DNA of 64,000 bases from Candidatus Limnocylindrales bacterium (lineage in GTDB: Bacteria; Desulfobacterota; Binatia; UBA1149; CAITLU01). Where the stretch lies: NCBI GenBank assembly GCA_035626395.1, contig DASPNR010000023.1:62001-126000 (forward strand), in the 5' to 3' direction. The position numbers and the translations under genes are program-made. The notes below the pieces were generated by a model, which was given only the letters and a program-made list of their open reading frames with translations, was not told the origin of the DNA and searched no databases. Below, one piece after another: positions 9,351-18,522 of the stretch (position 1 is its first letter; the number at the start of each line of letters is the position of its first letter).

Positions 9351-10415
9351 TTACTGCGCCGGCGCCGGCGCGGGCTCGCGCAGCGCGCGGATCAGCTCCT
9401 GCTGGAAGCGCTGCGGCTCCTCGAGCTGCGGATAGTGCGCCGACTGCTCGAACCGCGTCGTCGTGACGGCCGGCGCGTCGACGTGCTCGGCATATTCCTG
9501 CACGAGCGCCGGCACCGCGATCAGGTCGGCACGGCCGAGGAAGAAGTGCACGGGTACGCGGAAGGACGGCGCTGCCGCGAACAGGTCCGTGCTCATGTAG
9601 CCGGAAAAGAAGTGGCGGGTCGCGTTCTGCGCGCACGAGATGTAGCGCGCCTTGTCGTAGGCGGTGTACTCGGGCGCCCGCAGCGCGTGCAGCAGCGCCT
9701 CGGTGCCGTCGCCCTTGGCGAACTCGCCGCCGTAGCGCGCCACGATCTGGCGCTGGGCGACCAGTGTCTCGATGTCCGGATACGGCAGCCGCAACCGGTC
9801 GAGCTCGGCCTGGATGTCGCCGTCGCCGCGCTTGCCCGCCTCCTCGCGCAGCAGATCGACCGCGGTCTTTTCGTTGCGCGCCGCGTGCACCACCGGCGAG
9901 ACGGCCACGACCGCGGCGAACAGCTCGGGGCGGCTGGCCGCCGCCTGCAGCGCGACGCTGGCGCCGATGGAGTGCCCGACCAGGAACACGCGGTCCTTGG
10001 CGAAGCGTGAACGGATCGCCTCGGCGATGGCGACCGTGTCGGAGACCAGCGCCTGCATCGTCGGAGCGGCGTTCGCATCGCCGGTGCACGACCTGCCGGT
10101 GCCGCGCGGGTCCCACTGCACGAGCAGGAAGTGCTTCTCGAGCTCGCCGCGGAAGCGTTCCGAAAACGGGATCGAAGACATGTGCGGCCCCGAGGCGACA
10201 TAGAGCAGGGCCGGCAGCTCCCGGTCCGCCGTGCGCACGAGCACCGCCTGCTCGAGCCCTCCCACGTCCCACTTCTCGATGCTGGCGATGGCGCGCTCGC
10301 CCTCCAGCGACGGCGTCCGCGCCGGAATCAGCGCCAGGATCACCACCGCCACGAGCACGATCGCGAGCAGCACGAGGAAGGAGCGCCAGAGGAATCGAAG
10401 AACGGTCCGCATCAT
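9351..10415 (-). CDS. Membrane-anchored alpha/beta hydrolase
   Basis: This is a 354-residue alpha/beta-hydrolase-fold protein with an N-terminal membrane anchor (about residues 8-31). The catalytic domain therefore probably faces the periplasm. The nucleophile elbow GHSIG puts the serine at residue 149. The acid is in GRADLI and the base histidine in SAHYPQLEEP, giving a complete triad. WDPRGTGRS at 101-109 is typical of proline-iminopeptidase-like members, with an oxyanion-hole HM or GP segment upstream. The substrate is unknown: an ester, an amide or a peptide would all fit. It lies downstream of the desaturase gene on the same strand, but a T-tract hairpin separates them, so it is probably its own transcript. 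Confidence 0.85.
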   Translation of the reverse strand: MMRTVLRFLWRSFLVLLAIVLVAVVILALIPARTPSLEGERAIASIEKWDVGGLEQAVLVRTADRELPALLYVASGPHMSSIPFSERFRGELEKHFLLVQWDPRGTGRSCTGDANAAPTMQALVSDTVAIAEAIRSRFAKDRVFLVGHSIGASVALQAAASRPELFAAVVAVSPVVHAARNEKTAVDLLREEAGKRGDGDIQAELDRLRLPYPDIETLVAQRQIVARYGGEFAKGDGTEALLHALRAPEYTAYDKARYISCAQNATRHFFSGYMSTDLFAAAPSFRVPVHFFLGRADLIAVPALVQEYAEHVDAPAVTTTRFEQSAHYPQLEEPQRFQQELIRALREPAPAPAQ

Positions 10416-10480
10416 GTCGGTGAAGTCATCCTCGCCGGCCGCAGGGCCTGCCTCGCCGGTAGCACGGGCGCGGACAGGAG

Positions 10481-10499
10481 AAAAAACGGCCGCCGCCGT
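10481..10499 (-). terminator. Rho-independent terminator after the desaturase gene
   Basis: Read on the minus strand, ACGGC-GGCG-GCCGT (10499-10486) forms a 5-bp GC-rich stem with a 4-nt loop. A run of six T (10486-10481) follows directly. It begins 7 nt after the desaturase stop codon, as an intrinsic terminator should. Confidence 0.6.
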
Positions 10500-10505
10500 C
10501 CGCTC

Positions 10506-11387
10506 TCACGCACCGGCGGCAGTCGCCGGCGCCGACGCGGCCGCTGCCTGCCCGACGCCGCTCGCGCTCCGCGCTTCCGCGCCGGCCACCGAAAGATCGA
10601 TTCGACCGACCTCAGGACGCCGCTGCGTGGCCGCCTCGAAGACGGCGGCGTAGGCGGGATGGTTGGTTCCCATCCAGCGGTCCCAGCAGTTCAGCCACAT
10701 TCCGTAATCGCAGCCGATCTCGGTGTGGTGGAGGTTGTGGTGCGTGGCGGTGTTGAACCAGCCGAGCAGAGGATGGCGCACGAATCCGCGCGGGTACAGC
10801 TCGTATCCGAGATGCGCGACCAGCCCGATGGCCCAGATCGCGCCGCCGGCAGCCGCGAGCGAAAGCGGATGCATCGGCAGCGCCAGCAGCACCAGGACGA
10901 AGTAGGCGTTGCCGAGCAGCGTCTCGACCGGATGATGGGCGAACGTCGCCAGCGGCGTGGGGTTGGTGCTGCGGTGGTGAACGGCGTGGACGCGCTCGAA
11001 CATCCAACGCGTATGCAGCAGGCGATGCTGCCAGTAGAACCACGTGTCGTATCCGAGCACGACCACCAGCGCCGACAGCGCCGCGTAGGCGATGCCATGA
11101 TCGGAAACGTCGAAGTACATCCTCGTGTACCCGCCCTGCACGGCGCCGAGCGAGAGCGTGGCCACGATGCCGGTGCATGCGGCGTTGGAGATCGACCAGA
11201 GGATCTCGCCATTCGTCGAGCGTCGCGACGGGAACTCGCGCTGGATGCGGAAGCGCAGCAGCCGCGCGCGCAGCGGCCCGTGCAGCAGCCAGGTCAGCGC
11301 TCCGGCGACGCCGAAATACCGCACGCAGTAGCCGGCGCAGTAGGCCAGCCACGCGACCAGCGCAGCGGTCATCGTCTCGATCGCCAT
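10506..11387 (-). CDS. Sterol desaturase / fatty acid hydroxylase superfamily protein
   Basis: This is a 293-residue membrane protein. It has the eight-histidine di-iron signature of the superfamily: HRLLH, then HAVHH, then HNLHH, arranged around four or so membrane helices. These enzymes hydroxylate or desaturate C-H bonds in lipids or sterol-like substrates using O2. The ATG at 11387 sits 2 nt after the stop of the radical SAM gene, so the two are almost certainly co-transcribed and translationally coupled. The C-terminal 30 residues are Ala-rich and low in complexity. A terminator follows at once. The operon pairing with a B12-type radical SAM enzyme suggests modification of one lipid or isoprenoid (inference). 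Confidence 0.9.
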   Translation of the reverse strand: MAIETMTAALVAWLAYCAGYCVRYFGVAGALTWLLHGPLRARLLRFRIQREFPSRRSTNGEILWSISNAACTGIVATLSLGAVQGGYTRMYFDVSDHGIAYAALSALVVVLGYDTWFYWQHRLLHTRWMFERVHAVHHRSTNPTPLATFAHHPVETLLGNAYFVLVLLALPMHPLSLAAAGGAIWAIGLVAHLGYELYPRGFVRHPLLGWFNTATHHNLHHTEIGCDYGMWLNCWDRWMGTNHPAYAAVFEAATQRRPEVGRIDLSVAGAEARSASGVGQAAAASAPATAAGA

Positions 11388-11389
11388 GC

Positions 11390-13450
11390 TCAGCAGAACT
11401 CGCTGCGCCGCAGGTACGGATTGGTCCCCGGGTCGCTGGCCGGATACAGGAACGATCGTGCCCGCGCCGCCGGATCGCGCTCGCGGCTGCACAGGCTGCG
11501 GATGTCCTCGGCCTGCTGGCGGTCGTGCCAGAAGCGCATGCGGCGAGGGCGCGGCAGGCGAAACGCGGCCGGATCGACGCGGAACTGCCGGCTGCGGATG
11601 TGGTCGAACGCGAAGCGGAAGTCGGCTTCCGGCGCGAGCTCGGTCTCCAGCACGCGCTGCCGCCGCAGCAGGCTGTAGCGCAGCATCTCTTCGATGTACT
11701 CGTCCACCGCGTCGCCGCCCTTGCCTGCCGCCTCGACGCATTCGCGCAGGGCGGCGCCGGCGACTTCCAGCAGCGGCTCGACGCATTCCAGCAGCGCCAT
11801 CGCCTTGACGGTCCCGAGGCTGTTCCGGTATTCGCCGGCCGCGTACCGGTCGGCGCGCGCATCGTCGGCCAGGTGCGCGCGCAGCTCGGCGGCGGTGGCG
11901 AACAGGCCTTCGCGCACGCCCTGCTCGAGCACGTCGTACCACGCGCGCAGCTCGGGCCGTGCCACCGCACGCTCGTGACAGCGCTGCACGACGTCGAACA
12001 ACGAGATCCCCAGCGCCCGCGCCAGGCCGTGCAGCTCCTCGAAGTAGCCGTCGTTGTAGAAGATCTCGACCGACAGCTCGAAGCGCTTGCAGTCCAGGTA
12101 CTCGTGCGGGCTCATCGCGTCGGTCCCGAAGACCAACTCGCACTCCTCGGCGCTGAAGAAGCGCTGGCCCGCGAACTCGTAGCGCCCGTGGCAGTACGGC
12201 TGCACGCGAAAACCGGTGCGCAGCCCGAAGCGGCGGCGCGAGTCCGCCTGCGCCATCTCGGTGCCGGGCAGCAGCACCAGCGCGTACATCTTGATGCGCT
12301 GCACGCTCGCTTCCATCGCCGTGCGGATCGAGGCGCGGTGCGCCGCGGCGCTCTCGCCGGGCAGGCCCAGAATCAGCTCGGTGAACGAGCGCTGGCCCGT
12401 CTCTCCGGCGGCGGCCGCCATCTCCAGCAGAACCGAGTCCGAGATGTTGGAGCGGCGCACGTTGCGCAGCGTCTGCGGGTCCGTCGACTGCAGCGCCGGC
12501 CCGAAGCGCATCGCGCCGCCGGTGCGGCGCACCGCCTCGAGCACGCGCTCCTTGCGGTTCTTGCCGGTCGACACCTCGATGGTCTGCGGCCACCCGTAGC
12601 GCTCGCGCACCGCCGCGAGATGGTCGCACACGACCAGATCGTGCTCGTACATCCCGAAGTTGGAGTCGGCGATGTACAGCATCGGCGAGGCGCCGGGCTG
12701 CATGCGCGAGGCGATGTACTCGAGCTCGGCGCGCACCCGCTGCGGCGAGACGGTGGCGATGCGCGTGTAGTAGTCCTCGCCCTCGACGCAGAACGTGCAC
12801 TGGAACGGGCATCCGCGCTGCGTCTGCAGGAGCGGCGACAGATCGGGCCGTGCGAAGAACGAATCGAGCAGGCCGGTCAGGTACGGCGAGGGAAAGTGAT
12901 CGAGATCGTGGCGGCGCGGCGCCGGCGGCGGCGCCACCAGCCGTCCCTCCCGCATGTAGTGCACGCCCGCGATCGTCGTGCCCGATGCGCGCACGGCGCA
13001 CGCATCGCCGTCGTGCTCGAGCAGCGCGCCGAGCAGCGCGGCGAACGGCTCCTCGCCTTCCTTGGCGACGTAGAAGTCGACGTGCGGATGCGCCGCGAAG
13101 AAAGCCTGCTGTTCGCCAGGCGTGCCCGGATAGTTGGGGCCGCCCATGACCACCGTCATTGCCGGTGCCATCTGTCGCGCGCGGCTGGCGACCTGGCGGG
13201 CGAGATCGAGGTTCCAGACGTAGTTGGTCAGGCCGAGGACGTCGGGCACTTGGCGAAGGAACGCGCGGCCGAGATCCTCGGGGGAGCGGAAGACCTCCAC
13301 CGACACGCGATCGCCGTGCTCCTGCAGCGCATGGGCCCCGACGCAGCCGGCCGCGTACGGGAACGTCTTCATGACGTTGGCCGGATGCAGCAGGTCGGCG
13401 AGATAGATGCGAAGAGGACGCACGCGTTTCCCGCTACACCGGCGCCGCAC
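11390..13450 (-). CDS. B12-binding-domain radical SAM protein
   Basis: This protein of about 686 residues has an N-terminal cobalamin-binding-like Rossmann domain (about 12-150, with the VMGGPNYPG loop at 101-109). The radical SAM barrel carries the 4Fe-4S motif C-x3-C-x2-C at Cys 214, 218 and 221 (RGCPFQCTFC). The last 250 residues are a helical extension of unknown role. Family members do methylations, ring contractions and other radical steps on lipids and secondary metabolites. The start is uncertain: GTG at 13450 is the longest frame, but GTG at 13423, directly before RPLRIYLADLL, fits homologues better. The desaturase gene follows 2 nt after this stop, and the MBL gene lies 81 bp upstream on the same strand. 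The substrate is not predictable. Confidence 0.88.
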   Translation of the reverse strand: MRRRCSGKRVRPLRIYLADLLHPANVMKTFPYAAGCVGAHALQEHGDRVSVEVFRSPEDLGRAFLRQVPDVLGLTNYVWNLDLARQVASRARQMAPAMTVVMGGPNYPGTPGEQQAFFAAHPHVDFYVAKEGEEPFAALLGALLEHDGDACAVRASGTTIAGVHYMREGRLVAPPPAPRRHDLDHFPSPYLTGLLDSFFARPDLSPLLQTQRGCPFQCTFCVEGEDYYTRIATVSPQRVRAELEYIASRMQPGASPMLYIADSNFGMYEHDLVVCDHLAAVRERYGWPQTIEVSTGKNRKERVLEAVRRTGGAMRFGPALQSTDPQTLRNVRRSNISDSVLLEMAAAAGETGQRSFTELILGLPGESAAAHRASIRTAMEASVQRIKMYALVLLPGTEMAQADSRRRFGLRTGFRVQPYCHGRYEFAGQRFFSAEECELVFGTDAMSPHEYLDCKRFELSVEIFYNDGYFEELHGLARALGISLFDVVQRCHERAVARPELRAWYDVLEQGVREGLFATAAELRAHLADDARADRYAAGEYRNSLGTVKAMALLECVEPLLEVAGAALRECVEAAGKGGDAVDEYIEEMLRYSLLRRQRVLETELAPEADFRFAFDHIRSRQFRVDPAAFRLPRPRRMRFWHDRQQAEDIRSLCSRERDPAARARSFLYPASDPGTNPYLRRSEFC

Positions 13451-13531
13451 CCGCGTCCAATCCCCTGTGGGAGCGCTTGGGCGCCGGCGGCGGAGGGTGA
13501 GCGGCTCCGCGACGGGCGCCGCGACCGCGCC

Positions 13532-14908
13532 TCAGTCGTCGATCGCGGCGTGCAGCATGCGCAGGAAGTCGCGCGCGTAGCGCTTCTGATGCACCCACAC
13601 GCCGGTCGCGAAGTGCAGCTCGTCCCAGTCGATGCTGCCGTCGAGCAGCCGCGCCAGCGCGCTGGCGGGGTACGTGAAGCGCATGTCGTAGGAGGCCGGC
13701 TCGCCCCAGCCGAACACGTCGCCGGCGGTGCGGGAGAAGTCGAGATGGAAGCGGGGCCGCGGCAGGCCCGGAATGACGTAGGCGATGACGGTGCCGCTCA
13801 CGCCTGGAAAGCGCGCGCGCAGGCGCTGCCAGCGCGCCAGCACGTGATCGCGCAGGCGCAGCGGCAGGTCGTCGGCCGCCGGCGCGCCGGCAGCCGCGCC
13901 AACGACGTCGCCCGCACGTCGGGATGCCGCATCGTCTGCGCGTCCGCCCGCAGCCTGGCCGGCAACGTCGCCGGCACCCGCACTGTCGCTCGCGCCGGAA
14001 TCGACGATGTCGAGCGCCGCGGCGTAGCGCGCGATCGCGGCCGCCTCCTCGTCCTTGTCATGGATCGGCGCGAGCTGGCGCAGCGTGCCGTCGATGCCGA
14101 CGCCGTCGCCGGGCCCGAGCACGGCACCGGCGAGGCCCGCCTGCCGCAGACGCCGCACCGCCTCGGCCGCATTGTTGAAGCTGGCGTTGCGCCACTGCTC
14201 GCGCGGCGCCAGGAAGCGGATGCTGTTGGCGAACGGAATCGTCAGGCGCGGGCGCAGGCGCAAGGCTGCCGCGACGAGCTCGCGGTAGTGGCGCTCGCCG
14301 CTCTCGCGCATGAGGCGTTGCTTCTCGGCCGCATCCATCTCGAAGGAGGCGGGGAAGTGCGATGCCGGCGAGTAGCCGACGAACGCGTAGTCGATGCGGA
14401 ACCGGTCGCGAATCCATTCGTGCTGCGCAGGCGAAAGAGGACAGTCGTTGGTGTCGAGCAGCGCAAACCCTTCGGCGGCGATGACGATGGCCGAGTCGCC
14501 GGTGCCCGCGTCGGTGTCCTCCTGTGCCAGCATCGCGATTCGAAAGGGTGTGCCCGCGACCTCGATCACCTGCTCCGGCGCCACTTCGACGACCGTGAAA
14601 CCGAGCGCGCGCAGCCGGTCGTGCAGCCGGCGGTCGCGCTGCGCGGCGACGTAGACGGGAATCGTTCGGGGGAAGTGCGCCAGCGTCGGCGGATGGAAAT
14701 GGTCCGGATGCAGGTGCGAGACGTAGATCGCATCGGTCTCGGCGGCCAGCGACGCCACCGAGGCCACCGGCGGCGGGAACAGGAATCCGCTGTCGCACGC
14801 GATGCCGCCGAACAGCCACGGATCGGTCAGCATCGTGCGCCCGCCGCTGCGCACCCGCAGGCATGCATGCGCGATCACCTCGACCGCCAGCTCGCCGCGA
14901 CCGCTCAT
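13532..14908 (-). CDS. MBL-fold metallo-hydrolase, UlaG / CMP-NeuAc-hydroxylase-like
   Basis: This is a 458-residue protein. Its N-terminal metallo-beta-lactamase domain has the metal motif SHLHPDH (His 65, 67, Asp 69, His 70). Early strand IAHACLRVRSGG and LTDPWLFGG at 27-35 resemble the UlaG-like subgroup. The region around 330-370 is an Ala/Gly/Asp-rich low-complexity linker. The C-terminal ~80 residues (SYDMRFTYPASALARLL, then WDELHFATG) resemble the tail found after the MBL domain in CMP-sialate-hydroxylase-like proteins. ATG at 14908 is chosen because the fold begins there; the frame is open to 15211. No Rieske motif is present. It may head the operon with the radical SAM and desaturase genes. 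The substrate is unknown. Confidence 0.82.
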   Translation of the reverse strand: MSGRGELAVEVIAHACLRVRSGGRTMLTDPWLFGGIACDSGFLFPPPVASVASLAAETDAIYVSHLHPDHFHPPTLAHFPRTIPVYVAAQRDRRLHDRLRALGFTVVEVAPEQVIEVAGTPFRIAMLAQEDTDAGTGDSAIVIAAEGFALLDTNDCPLSPAQHEWIRDRFRIDYAFVGYSPASHFPASFEMDAAEKQRLMRESGERHYRELVAAALRLRPRLTIPFANSIRFLAPREQWRNASFNNAAEAVRRLRQAGLAGAVLGPGDGVGIDGTLRQLAPIHDKDEEAAAIARYAAALDIVDSGASDSAGAGDVAGQAAGGRADDAASRRAGDVVGAAAGAPAADDLPLRLRDHVLARWQRLRARFPGVSGTVIAYVIPGLPRPRFHLDFSRTAGDVFGWGEPASYDMRFTYPASALARLLDGSIDWDELHFATGVWVHQKRYARDFLRMLHAAIDD

Positions 14909-15105
14909 CGACGAGCGCCCTGCGGCGGCGGCGGGCGCAGCGTCGCTGCGGCCGGGCCTGGCCTTCGAGCGCTTCCTCGGCCCTCGTGTCGGCTCGGGCA
15001 TCTCACGCGCCGCGGCGCTACAGCGAGGCCGCTGCCGGGTCAACGCGCACGAACGGCTGGCAAACCGACCGCGCTCGCGAGATGTTCGCCGCGCCTGCGT
15101 TGACG

Positions 15106-17397
15106 ATGACGGCAAGCGGACAAACCACCCGCCGACGAGCCGCTCTGCTTGCCGGCATCCTGCTCCTGGCTGCCGGCGTCGTGCCGCTGCTGCTTGCACC
15201 CGCGCCGGCAAGGCCGCTCATTCCCACTCCCGATGATGGACTGCTCGCGCGCCTGTTCCCCGGCGTCCCCGCGACATGGCTCGTGCTGCGTCTGATCGCG
15301 CTGGCGGCTGGCGCGCTGGCGGTGGCGTGGGCAACGGCGCCAACGCAGCAGGCGCCGCGGCCACGGCCGCCGGCTCCACTGTCATCGCTGCCGTCCTGGC
15401 TCGTCGCGTTCGCCGCCACGTGCGCCGCGCTGGCGCTGCTCGCTCCGTGGCTGCCTCGCGCGCTGCAGCTCGCGCTGCTTCCGATGATGGTTGCGGTTCC
15501 GGCAACGCTGGCTGCGATCCAGACGCGCGCCTGGCAGGCGCTGGCGCGGCACCGAAGCGCCGCCGCGGCGGCCGGCTGCATCATCGTGCTGTCGTGCGCA
15601 GCGCACGAGATGCTGGCGAGCCGATCGCTGATGGCGATGCAGGCGCCCGACGGCGACGAGTCGTATCGCTGCATTCAGCAGGCCGCGCAGCCGCGCTTCA
15701 ACCTTCTCACCGACGGCTGCTGGGCCGGTACGACGACGATGGCCGGAACGCTGCTCGGATACGGAATCGTCGGCACCGACGCCGTTCCCGCCACTCTGGC
15801 CATCATTCGCCGCACCGCGCTCGTCTCGTACGCAGTCACGGCCGCGCTGCTCGCGTTCTGTGCGTTTCGGCTCTCCGGCGCCGGCGCTGCGTGCATCGCG
15901 GCGGCCGCGTTCCTGTGGTCGCCGATGCTGCTTTCGGTGGTGCAGATGCCGACGCTCGGCAACGCCGTCATCGTGGCCGCAGCGCTGGCCGCCGTGGTGT
16001 CGCTGCAGCGGTCGGGGAGCGCCGCCGCCGCGATGGTCGCGGTGGTGCTGGCCGGCGCGATGCTCGCGATTCCCAACATGATCGTGCTCGCCGTGCTCGT
16101 GCTGGCCATGGTCGCGCGAGAGACGATGGTGCGCGACGCGCCGCCGCAGCCGGGCGCGATGCGGCGGATGGCCGCGGCGGCCGCGCTGTTTCTCGTCGCG
16201 GCAGCTGCGCCCGGGATCGGAGCGATCCGGGAGATGCCGCAGATCGCGCGCACGTATTCGAGCGGGGCCGTCTCCTGGGCGGGGCTCGAAGCGCTGCTGC
16301 AGGAGCAGATTCCCGGCCGCGGACGCGCGTCGTTCCAGTCGCACGACGCGCCCCGCTCCGATCTCGTCATCGGCACCGCATTGGCCGTGGTGGCCACGCC
16401 GCGCGCCGCAATCCGTCATCAAGGCGACGTTGCCACTGAGCCCGTGGCCGCCGCGCTGGCGCTGACCGCGCTCGCGTGTGCCGCCACACGCGCCGGCGCC
16501 GCCGCACGGTCGATGACGCTCGTGCTCGCGGCCATCATGCTGCCGGGCATCCTGTCCAACTACGACCGGCCGCACCTGATGAGGATCTGGACGCTGCTTC
16601 AGCCGCTGGCGCTGCTGTCGGCGCTGGGATGGCAACGCATCGAGCAGTCCCTGGCACCGCGCCGGCGCGCCGCGGCGGCCGCGATCGCAACGGGAGTGGT
16701 GGCCGCGAGCGGCGGCACGCTCTTCTACATCGTCAACCCGACGATCCTGGCTCGCACGGCATCGCAGATCGCGCTCGAGGCGCTCGGCAAATCGGACCGG
16801 CCGGTGTGGACGACGATGGAGCCGACGGTGTTCAGCCACCAGCTCTCGCCATCGCCGCTGCACACGGCCGCGGCCTCCCAGGTCGCCGAGCGCCTGGCGG
16901 CCGACGCGCGCGCGCTGGCGGTCTGGAGCCCGGCCGACGAGGACGATCACGGCGTGTCCGCGCTCCTGTGCGGCAGGCGACCGGACCTCGAGATCTTCGT
17001 TCTTCACGATCCCGCGCGCCTCTCCTCGGCCTTCGCCGCCGCAGCGCCTTCGGCGTGGCAGCCGCGCCTGGAGCCGCAGCGCGTGGAGCGAGGCAGCTGC
17101 GGCACGATCCTTCCCACCGAGAACGCGCGTGCGCGCCAGGCGCTTGCGGCCGCGGCCGAGCTGGCCGCACAGGGCCGGCGCGAGCAGTCGTTCGAGCTGG
17201 TCGAGGACACGGCGCGACGCACGTTCGCGCAGCCGGCGCTGTACGCGACGCTGGCACGCGAGCTGGCTCGCAGCGGCAAATCCGCGCGCCTGCCTCATGC
17301 CCGCTACTGGGCCGACCGCGCCTGCACGGTCGGCGGCCGCTCGGATCCGGAAATCTGTGCGCTGGCAGCCTCGCTGGCAGCAGCAAGAACGCGTTGA
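15106..17397 (+). CDS. GT-C-like polytopic membrane protein, paralogue 2 of 4
   Basis: This is a membrane protein of about 763 residues. It has the family signature LARLFPGVPATW near residue 45, many hydrophobic helices, FLWSPMLLS mid-protein, and an acidic loop motif DGDESY near residue 182 where GT-C enzymes carry their catalytic acid. After the last helix come an extracytoplasmic domain and a ~90-residue C-terminal helical tail. That tail begins at a C-x6-PT-like motif and resembles a TPR hairpin (AAELAAQGRREQSFEL). The tail is shared with the paralogues at 19375 and 25307. ATG at 15106 is used; ATG at 15082 and TTG at 15100 are alternatives in the same frame. It is divergent from the MBL gene. 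The activity is inferred; no biochemical homologue is recognised. Confidence 0.72.
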   Translation: MTASGQTTRRRAALLAGILLLAAGVVPLLLAPAPARPLIPTPDDGLLARLFPGVPATWLVLRLIALAAGALAVAWATAPTQQAPRPRPPAPLSSLPSWLVAFAATCAALALLAPWLPRALQLALLPMMVAVPATLAAIQTRAWQALARHRSAAAAAGCIIVLSCAAHEMLASRSLMAMQAPDGDESYRCIQQAAQPRFNLLTDGCWAGTTTMAGTLLGYGIVGTDAVPATLAIIRRTALVSYAVTAALLAFCAFRLSGAGAACIAAAAFLWSPMLLSVVQMPTLGNAVIVAAALAAVVSLQRSGSAAAAMVAVVLAGAMLAIPNMIVLAVLVLAMVARETMVRDAPPQPGAMRRMAAAAALFLVAAAAPGIGAIREMPQIARTYSSGAVSWAGLEALLQEQIPGRGRASFQSHDAPRSDLVIGTALAVVATPRAAIRHQGDVATEPVAAALALTALACAATRAGAAARSMTLVLAAIMLPGILSNYDRPHLMRIWTLLQPLALLSALGWQRIEQSLAPRRRAAAAAIATGVVAASGGTLFYIVNPTILARTASQIALEALGKSDRPVWTTMEPTVFSHQLSPSPLHTAAASQVAERLAADARALAVWSPADEDDHGVSALLCGRRPDLEIFVLHDPARLSSAFAAAAPSAWQPRLEPQRVERGSCGTILPTENARARQALAAAAELAAQGRREQSFELVEDTARRTFAQPALYATLARELARSGKSARLPHARYWADRACTVGGRSDPEICALAASLAAARTR

Positions 17398-17431
17398 GCC
17401 AGGGCGCGGGCGGCCGTTCCCGCGCGTCGGT

Positions 17432-17570
17432 TCACGGCGCGGGCGGTGAGGTTCCCACCACCGTGACCATCCTCACGGGCGGGCGGTCAGGTTTCCGCCA
17501 CCGCGGCCATCCTCACGGCGCGGTCGGCGAGGTTTTCGCCACCGCGGCCATCCTTACGGCGCGGCCGGCG
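17432..17570. repeat. Tandem 40-41 bp hairpin repeats between convergent genes
   Basis: Three full units of 41, 40 and 41 bp lie at 17432-17472, 17473-17512 and 17513-17553. A partial fourth unit runs from 17554 into the 3' end of the beta-repeat gene. Each begins TCACGG (fourth TTACGG), has GGTTYCC or GGTTTTC in the middle and ends CCATCC. Each unit can fold on its own: GGTG/CACC in unit 1, GGCGG/CCGCC in unit 2, GGCGA/TCGCC plus CGGT/ACCG in unit 3. Both stem arms change together between units, so pairing is kept. This could be a termination or REP-like element. The fourth unit supplies the TAA stop of the beta-repeat gene. Confidence 0.8.
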
Positions 17571-18489
17571 CCGGCTGACCGCTGCCGCCGCCGACGGCCG
17601 GCTGGGCCGCGGCCGGACCGGGACTGCCATGCGGCGCAGACGTCGCGGCGGGCGCGCCAACGGCGCCCGGGGCTCCTTCGGGCAGCGGCGCCGGCGCCTC
17701 GTGCGGCTCGACCGGAGCGGCAGGCGGCGGGAACGTCATGACGATGGCGCCCTGCATGTCTCCGATCGTCATGCGTCCGGCGCGGCTCTCGTCGACGGTG
17801 AAGTCGAAGAAGCGGGCGCCGTGCTCGTTGCGTAGCTCGAAGCGCGCCTGTCCGGTGGCGCCGGTGCCGAGCGAGGCCAGCACATGGCCCGATTCGTCCG
17901 AAAGCCTGAACGAGCCTTCGCCGGCTTCGTTGCTGCCGAGCGTCACCACGTTGAAGCCCTGGCGGTTGCCGAGCGCCAGCTCACCGGTGCCCGCGTCGTT
18001 GGCGCCGAGCCGCACCAGCCTCTGACCTCCACGCGCCGCCAGCGTCACCTCGGCGCCGTCGCCGGTCTGAGCGGCGCGAAACACCTGGAAGCCGCCTTCG
18101 CCGACGATCGACACCGCGCCGATCGTCTCCTCGGGCTCGGAGCCGACGCGCACGAGGCTTCGACCGTCGGCGGCCAGCGCGTCCATGTAACCGTTGCCCG
18201 ATTCGGTCGCGCCCAGCGTCAGCGCGACTTTCGATTCGGTTCCGACGACGACCTCGACGCGGCGTGCGCGCAGGACGTCGAGGATCGGCGGCTCGCCCGT
18301 GGGAACCGCTTCCCAATTGACCGGTGGCGGCTGCGCCGCGTCCTCGCCGAGCGCGGTGCCGAGCATCGGCGCGGCCACGGCAACCACGAGCAGGCCGACC
18401 ACGCATCCTTCGAGCACACGCATGCGGCGCCGAAGCGCACGGTTGGATGCTTCCAGCTCCTGCAGACGCGTTTGGACGCTCTCCCTCAC
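17554..18489 (-). CDS. Membrane-anchored beta-repeat protein, paralogue 1 of 3
   Basis: This is a 311-residue protein of unrecognised family. A short coiled coil (residues 1-25, LQELEASNRALRRRMRVLE) precedes one membrane helix (about 28-48), so the rest is probably periplasmic. Residues ~60-250 hold about six repeats of ~23 residues, each a strand, an Asn/Asp-x-x-Gly turn, a second strand and a Gly-rich turn (for example ELALGNRQGFNVVTLG). That pattern suggests a beta-solenoid or stacked hairpins. The C-terminus is a Pro/Ala/Gly-rich tail. The start is GTG at 18489, preceded by a perfect AGGAGG at 8 nt spacing. It lies 33 bp after its paralogue in the same operon. The function is unknown; a stalk, scaffold or glycan acceptor would fit. 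Confidence 0.8.
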   Translation of the reverse strand: MRESVQTRLQELEASNRALRRRMRVLEGCVVGLLVVAVAAPMLGTALGEDAAQPPPVNWEAVPTGEPPILDVLRARRVEVVVGTESKVALTLGATESGNGYMDALAADGRSLVRVGSEPEETIGAVSIVGEGGFQVFRAAQTGDGAEVTLAARGGQRLVRLGANDAGTGELALGNRQGFNVVTLGSNEAGEGSFRLSDESGHVLASLGTGATGQARFELRNEHGARFFDFTVDESRAGRMTIGDMQGAIVMTFPPPAAPVEPHEAPAPLPEGAPGAVGAPAATSAPHGSPGPAAAQPAVGGGSGQPAPAAP

Positions 18490-18522
18490 GATACGAACCT
18501 CCTGCTTCGACGGCAGTCGACC

